From an uncultured Clostridia bacterium (lineage in GTDB: Bacteria > Bacillota > Clostridia > Christensenellales > Aristaeellaceae), in contig CAKTXP010000089.1 of NCBI GenBank assembly GCA_934631055.1, forward strand, positions 1 through 9,319: a stretch of 9,319 nucleotides of DNA, in the 5' to 3' direction. The notes under the pieces are model-generated. The model was not told where the DNA came from. It did no database searches and saw only the letters and a list, made by a program, of their open reading frames with translations. Shown here piece after piece: positions 6,076-9,319 of the stretch. Made by a program: the position numbers and the translations under genes. How positions within the stretch are numbered: position 1 is the first letter of the stretch; each line of letters opens with the position of its first letter.

Positions 6076-7290
6076 ATGAAGCCGCTCGATCAATTCAGGC
6101 GAACCCCGCTCCGACGCTACGATCAGGCGCCGCCGCCCCCGCCGGAGGAAAAGCGCACGCTTGAGCCCGCTATCCGAAAGCGCTATTTCGATGTGCCTGC
6201 GTTTCAGCATGGGCGCATCGACAGGCTGCTCGGCGGCGCGCTATGCGCCGTCATGCTGCTGACGCTCTGCAACGCCAGTGCGCCGATGAGCGATGTTCCC
6301 AGCGTACAGGAACGCTTCACGCAATGGGCGGCTGTTCAGAACGAAAAAACGGTGCAGAGCCTGCCCGGCTCGACGCCCGAACCGGACAGCACGTTAGCTG
6401 CCGCCGCGAGCTTTGACCCCGAAGCGGAAAAGCAGGCGGTCAAGCAGGAAGCCAAAGAGGAAACCGTCATCGCGCAGACTGAGACGAAAGCAGATGTTAC
6501 GCAGAACGTCGCTCAGGCAGATACATCGACCGGTTTCAAACATTACGAATCGGGTCAGCTCCACTACGAAGACGACAGCATGACTGTTTCCATCGAGCAG
6601 AAGCAGAAGGACGGCATGACCTATTTCGTCTGCGATATTCAGCTGACCAGCGTCGATCAGTTCCGAACGGCGTTTGCGGGCGACGATTTCAAGAGCGGCA
6701 TCTATGAAGCGGTCAGCGATATTGCCAGCCGCTACAATCCCGTTCTGGCAATTAACGCGGACTTCTGCCGCTATCATCGAAACGGCGTCATCATCCGCAA
6801 CGGCGAGGTGCTGCGCCGTCAGAACATCACCAAGCACCATCTGCTCATCGTCGATGAAAACGGCAGCCTTTCCGCCCAGACGGACAGAACGGGCAAGCAG
6901 GGACTTGTCGCCAACAAGCTTGAGCAGGCGAACACCTGGCAGACGTTTGAATTCGGCCCCGTTCTGGTGCAGAACGGCGAGGCGGCGACGCTGCCGAACA
7001 GCTTCTATGTCAATTGTCACGACGGCTATTACGAGCCGCGCACGGCGATCGGACAGCTTGGGCCGCTGCATTACATCGTCATCGTTGTAGACGGCCGCCG
7101 AGACGGCTATTCCACCGGCGCGAGCATCCCACAGCTTCAACAGCTATTTCTAGACGAAGGTGCGGAATTTGCCTTCAACCTGGACGGCGGCGGCTCGACA
7201 ACGCTCTACTTCCGCGGCGAGGTCATCAACATGCCGTCCGGCGGCAAAGAGCGTTCTGTGAGCGACATCATCATGTTTACCGCGAAATGA
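6076..7290 (+). CDS. Membrane-anchored phosphodiester glycosidase (NAGPA/DUF2233) family protein
   Basis: The start is the ATG at 6076. AGAGGAG ends 12 nt before it, and earlier in-frame starts fall inside the promoter. The 404-residue product has a basic, Pro-rich cytoplasmic head (five prolines at 19-23). One hydrophobic segment follows at about 51-69 (LLGGALCAVMLLTL), then an acidic, Gln/Glu/Thr-rich linker to about 150, then a C-terminal NAGPA domain. Domain landmarks are VLAINADF, GVIIRNGEVL, FEFGPVLVQNG, EPRTAIGQ (Arg322), VDGRRDG (from Asp339), NLDGGGSTT (from Asn368) and ERSVSDIIMFT. The family includes the mammalian uncovering enzyme, which removes GlcNAc from a phosphodiester. Bacterial members are often annotated as exopolysaccharide proteins. 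I infer an extracellular, membrane-tethered role on a glycan phosphodiester, with unknown substrate. The next gene is a paralogue. Repeat copy D begins directly after the TGA stop. Confidence 0.87.
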   Translation: MKPLDQFRRTPLRRYDQAPPPPPEEKRTLEPAIRKRYFDVPAFQHGRIDRLLGGALCAVMLLTLCNASAPMSDVPSVQERFTQWAAVQNEKTVQSLPGSTPEPDSTLAAAASFDPEAEKQAVKQEAKEETVIAQTETKADVTQNVAQADTSTGFKHYESGQLHYEDDSMTVSIEQKQKDGMTYFVCDIQLTSVDQFRTAFAGDDFKSGIYEAVSDIASRYNPVLAINADFCRYHRNGVIIRNGEVLRRQNITKHHLLIVDENGSLSAQTDRTGKQGLVANKLEQANTWQTFEFGPVLVQNGEAATLPNSFYVNCHDGYYEPRTAIGQLGPLHYIVIVVDGRRDGYSTGASIPQLQQLFLDEGAEFAFNLDGGGSTTLYFRGEVINMPSGGKERSVSDIIMFTAK

Positions 7291-7503
7291 TGGGGACGGT
7301 TGGGGCGCTGCCCCAAACCCCGGCAGGGGGATGATCCCCCTGCACCCTGCACTTCGCTTTGCGCAGGTTTTAATCTATATAAGCATACGATGCGCATGCG
7401 CATCGTTCGATAAAGTTGATTAAAACCGCCGCGAAGCGTAGAAGGAAGTCTGAGGGATAATATCCCTCAGGCAGGGTTTGGGGCGACAGCCCCAATCGTT
7501 CCC
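7291..7503 (+). repeat. Modular palindromic repeat, copy D, between the two NAGPA genes
   Basis: This is a full copy of about 213 nt starting at the first base after a stop codon. The outer hairpins are TTGGGGC/GCCCCAA at 7300-7306 with 7310-7316, and again at 7478-7484 with 7489-7495. The inner hairpins are GCAGGGGGA/TCCCCCTGC (7323-7331 with 7335-7343) and CTGAGGGAT/ATCCCTCAG (7450-7458 with 7462-7470). The 20-nt palindrome of copy C recurs at 7387-7406. The stretch 7369-7438 matches the reverse complement of 5845-5914 at 68 of 70 positions. It leaves only 26 nt before the next start codon, so any promoter for the second NAGPA gene must lie in the repeat or upstream. The best fit, TTGATT-17-TAGAAG at 7416-7444, is weak. 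Confidence 0.92.
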
Positions 7504-7529
7504 TTCCGTACTCAATTGTAGAGGTTATT

Positions 7530-8372
7530 ATGAAAAAATTGTTTTATCTCGTTGCGCTCGTTGCGGCGCTCTGTGTTCCGACCTGCGCAATGGCGGCGAC
7601 TGAACCGAATACCAAGACCATCGAGGAGACCACCTCCTACGAAAGCGATACCATCCGGATTACCATCGACCGCTGGTGTTACGCTTTTAACCGCACGAGC
7701 CTGCGATTCTTCGTCGCCAATATCTATGTGAATGATCCGGCGCAGCTCCAGACCGCGTTTGCCGGCGAGCAGTATTCCAAGGATAACGCGGAGGCAACCA
7801 GCGTGATCGCCGAACGGCATGACGCTGTGCTGGCAGTCAACGGCGACTATTATAACTACAAAGATAAGAACGGACTGATTATCCGCAACGGCGTGCTTTA
7901 CCGCGATGCGGCTTCTACCCGCGACCAGCTGCTCGTCATGAGCGACGGCACGTTTGTCGCTCTGCCCAGCGGGACTTATACGGTTGGCGAGGGACAGAAG
8001 TACATCGACGAGGGCGTTGTGCAGAGCTTTTCGTTCGGCCCGCTGCTCGTGAACGACGGTCAGGCGGTCGAGCTGCCCAGCAAGTACATCATTTCGACAA
8101 AAGATACCATCCGCGAGCCGCGCACCGCCATCGGTCAAGTCGATGCGAATCACTATGTCGTCATCGTCGCCGACGGACGCCGCGACGGATGGAGCGATAA
8201 GGGCATGACCTTGCAGGAGCTTCAGCAGGTTTTTGTCGAGCAGGGCTGCAAGGTCGCCTACAATCTGGATGGCGGCGGAAGCGCAACGATGGTCATGGGC
8301 GCTGAGCGCGTCAATAAGACGAGCGGTTCCCGCGAGCGCAACGTCAGCGACATCGTTTATTTCACAAAGTGA
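7530..8372 (+). CDS. Secreted phosphodiester glycosidase (NAGPA/DUF2233) family protein
   Basis: The 280-residue product starts with a clear signal peptide: MKK, a hydrophobic core at 4-18, and a probable signal peptidase cut after Ala-Met-Ala near residue 22. There is no lipobox and no other membrane segment, so it is probably released or wall-associated. The NAGPA domain fills the rest. Landmarks are VLAVNGDYYNYKDKNGLIIRNG, FSFGPLLVNDG, REPRTAIGQ (Arg198), VADGRRDGWS, YNLDGGGSAT (Asn245 onward) and ERNVSDIVYFT. It is clearly a paralogue of the preceding gene, sharing long blocks around REPRTAIGQ and NLDGGGS. It lacks that gene's cytoplasmic head, anchor and linker. A TAGAGG ribosome binding site at 7519-7524 supports the start. 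Repeat copy D separates the two genes. The substrate is unknown, and the enzyme activity is inferred from the family only. Confidence 0.87.
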   Translation: MKKLFYLVALVAALCVPTCAMAATEPNTKTIEETTSYESDTIRITIDRWCYAFNRTSLRFFVANIYVNDPAQLQTAFAGEQYSKDNAEATSVIAERHDAVLAVNGDYYNYKDKNGLIIRNGVLYRDAASTRDQLLVMSDGTFVALPSGTYTVGEGQKYIDEGVVQSFSFGPLLVNDGQAVELPSKYIISTKDTIREPRTAIGQVDANHYVVIVADGRRDGWSDKGMTLQELQQVFVEQGCKVAYNLDGGGSATMVMGAERVNKTSGSRERNVSDIVYFTK

Positions 8373-8494
8373 GTTTTTCAACGAACGAAGGGTCTGTGTT
8401 GGATCTCGTCCGGAAAGCGGACGCGCACGGCGCGCTCCTGCTGACGAACAGGTTTCCGTAAGCATCAAGCGTTTTTTCCGAAAGGGGCGCATCT

Positions 8495-9187
8495 ATGAAA
8501 TCACGCGTCTGCGTTCTTCTGCTTCTTCTGGCGCTGTCTGCCCTGCCCGCCTATGCGGAAGAGGGAAGCCCGCTGCTGAGCGTCGATGACCTGCTTTCGC
8601 TGGAGGAAAGCTACGAAACGTTTCTGGAACAGCTTGGAGATTTGGCGGTTGAACGCGGTCTGCTTTCCGACGATGAGCGCGCCGCGTGGCATGATGCCCA
8701 GATGGGCGATTTCTTCCAAAATGGCGGCTATGGTTCGATTCTTGTCAACTATATGCCGGGCGCATTGGGCTATACCCGCGAGGAAGATACGCTGCTTACG
8801 CTGCATGCCGGATTGGACGGCGGCGCGCTGGAACTGATGACCATGCGCCGCTATACGCCAAGGGACAGCACGCTTTCGGGTTTGATGCTGACCCCGTCGA
8901 TGGCTGACGATTCCGGTATGCCGCTGGACGCGCATTATTCGTTCGGTTCGACGAGCGGCGTCTTTATGAAATGGGATGCGCTGCTGGGCGCATATGTCAG
9001 CGTCGGCGCGACGGCGGAGAGCGACGGCGAGACTGTCGTCTGGAGCGATCAGACGCCCGCGGAGAACGCGAAAAACCCTATAATCACTATCACCGTAACC
9101 AACGGACAGGAATCGCTCGGCGAAGCCGCTCTGACCCTGACCGTGGACGGCGAAGGCTATCGCGTGGAGGATGACGCGCTGAATTAA
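8495..9187 (+). CDS. Secreted protein of unknown function
   Basis: I do not recognise this 230-residue protein. It starts with a strong signal peptide (MKSR, then a Leu-rich core, then a probable cut after Ala-Tyr-Ala at 19-21). The mature part is acidic. It has a helical section at about 28-65 (SVDDLLSLEESYETFLEQL and DDERAAWHDAQ), a Gly-rich beta-like middle (GGYGSILVNYMPGALGY), and a C-terminal beta-rich stretch with ITITVTNGQESLGEAALTLTVDGEGY. No catalytic motif, anchor or cell-wall sorting signal is visible. AAAGGGG at 8481-8487 lies 7 nt before the ATG. The gene follows the second NAGPA gene by 122 bp with no terminator or convincing promoter between them, so cotranscription is likely. 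Its stop codon overlaps the base of a terminator. Confidence 0.75.
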   Translation: MKSRVCVLLLLLALSALPAYAEEGSPLLSVDDLLSLEESYETFLEQLGDLAVERGLLSDDERAAWHDAQMGDFFQNGGYGSILVNYMPGALGYTREEDTLLTLHAGLDGGALELMTMRRYTPRDSTLSGLMLTPSMADDSGMPLDAHYSFGSTSGVFMKWDALLGAYVSVGATAESDGETVVWSDQTPAENAKNPIITITVTNGQESLGEAALTLTVDGEGYRVEDDALN

Positions 9188-9214
9188 AAAAAGCGGGGCT
9201 GACCCGCTTTTTTT
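9186..9214 (+). terminator. Bidirectional intrinsic terminator
   Basis: AAAAAAAGCGGG (9186-9197) pairs perfectly with CCCGCTTTTTTT (9203-9214) around the loop GCTGA. Both strands end the stem in seven T residues, so it can stop transcription from either side. The stem begins inside the stop codon of the secreted-protein gene. It also faces the minus-strand gene ending at 9259. Confidence 0.93.
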
Positions 9215-9258
9215 GATCCATGGAAAATGGCGTAAAACCGCTTGCGTGAAAGGATGAT

Positions 9259-9319
9259 TTATCCGATATTCTGCAAAATCAACACGATGCCGGAGAATAT
9301 GAGCAGCAGCAAAACCAGT
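9259..9319 (-). CDS. C-terminal end of an unidentified, probably membrane-associated protein (5' end outside window)
   Basis: Read on the minus strand from the window edge, 19 codons encode LVLLLLIFSGIVLILQNIG and end in TAA at 9259-9261. The segment is almost wholly hydrophobic and looks like a terminal transmembrane helix. It is convergent with the preceding gene and shares the bidirectional terminator at 9186-9214, which supports it being a real gene end. It is too short to identify. Confidence 0.5.
   Translation of the reverse strand, partial: LVLLLLIFSGIVLILQNIG

Noticed and set aside
7416..7444. Promoter for the second NAGPA gene inside repeat copy D (TTGATT-17-TAGAAG)
   Set aside because: Each box matches the consensus at only 4 of 6 positions and the equivalent position in copy C faces away from a gene start, so it is noted but not called.
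5781..7503. CRISPR array
   Set aside because: The repeats are about 1.5 kb apart, are long and palindromic, lie in opposite orientations and have genes rather than spacers between them.
8380..8450. Hairpin CGTCCG/CGGACG in the gap before the secreted-protein gene as a terminator
   Set aside because: The stem is only 6 bp and no T-run follows it.
7512..8492. Minus-strand open frame of 326 codons opposite the second NAGPA gene
   Set aside because: The plus-strand gene has a signal peptide and a complete domain, so the antisense frame is a composition artefact.
1..9319. parS site (TGTTTCACGTGAAACA-like) near parAB
   Set aside because: I saw no CACGTG-centred palindrome in the window. The parS sites may lie elsewhere near the origin.

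Overview
The window looks like chromosomal DNA of a moderately G+C-rich member of the Bacillota (class Clostridia or a close relative). Pointers are Soj/Spo0J-type ParA and ParB, strong GGAGG-type ribosome binding sites, sigma-A type promoters, intrinsic terminators, and short Lys-rich signal peptides. I cannot name the genus from sequence alone. There is no transposase, integrase, CRISPR array, tRNA or rRNA in the window.

Layout. 1-222 (+): the 3' end of an HD-GYP-like phosphohydrolase gene. 252-299: a terminator shared with the convergent parB. 394-2809 (-): read right to left, an uncharacterised gene of 150 codons, then parA, then parB. 2870-3014: a divergent promoter region. 3015-5739 (+): the tldD-tldE protease pair, closed by an intrinsic terminator. 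6004-9187 (+): a perfect-consensus promoter followed by three genes for exported proteins. Two of these are paralogous phosphodiester-glycosidase (NAGPA/DUF2233) proteins and the third is an unrecognised secreted protein. A bidirectional terminator follows. 9259-9319 (-): the last codons of a gene ending in a hydrophobic segment.

The most unusual content lies between the genes. Four copies of a modular palindromic repeat fill the gaps: 321-392 (half copy), 1307-1489, 5781-5990 and 7291-7503. A full copy is about 210 nt. It has an outer hairpin (typically TTGGGGC/GCCCCAA), an inner hairpin (a CAGGGA or TGAGGGA type), a GCCGCCGCGAAGCG arm, a central 20-nt perfect palindrome, and then the same modules inverted. 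The copies at 5781-5990 and 7291-7503 are in opposite orientation and match at 68 of 70 positions over the core. The hairpin stems differ in sequence between copies while their pairing is kept. Three of the four copies begin within one base of a stop codon, and one separates parA from parB. I do not recognise this as a named family.

How the genes work together. ParA and ParB form a chromosome-segregation pair. TldD and TldE form a heterodimeric peptidase. The three exported proteins are probably an envelope or surface-glycan group, but that is inference from signal or anchor sequences and adjacency.
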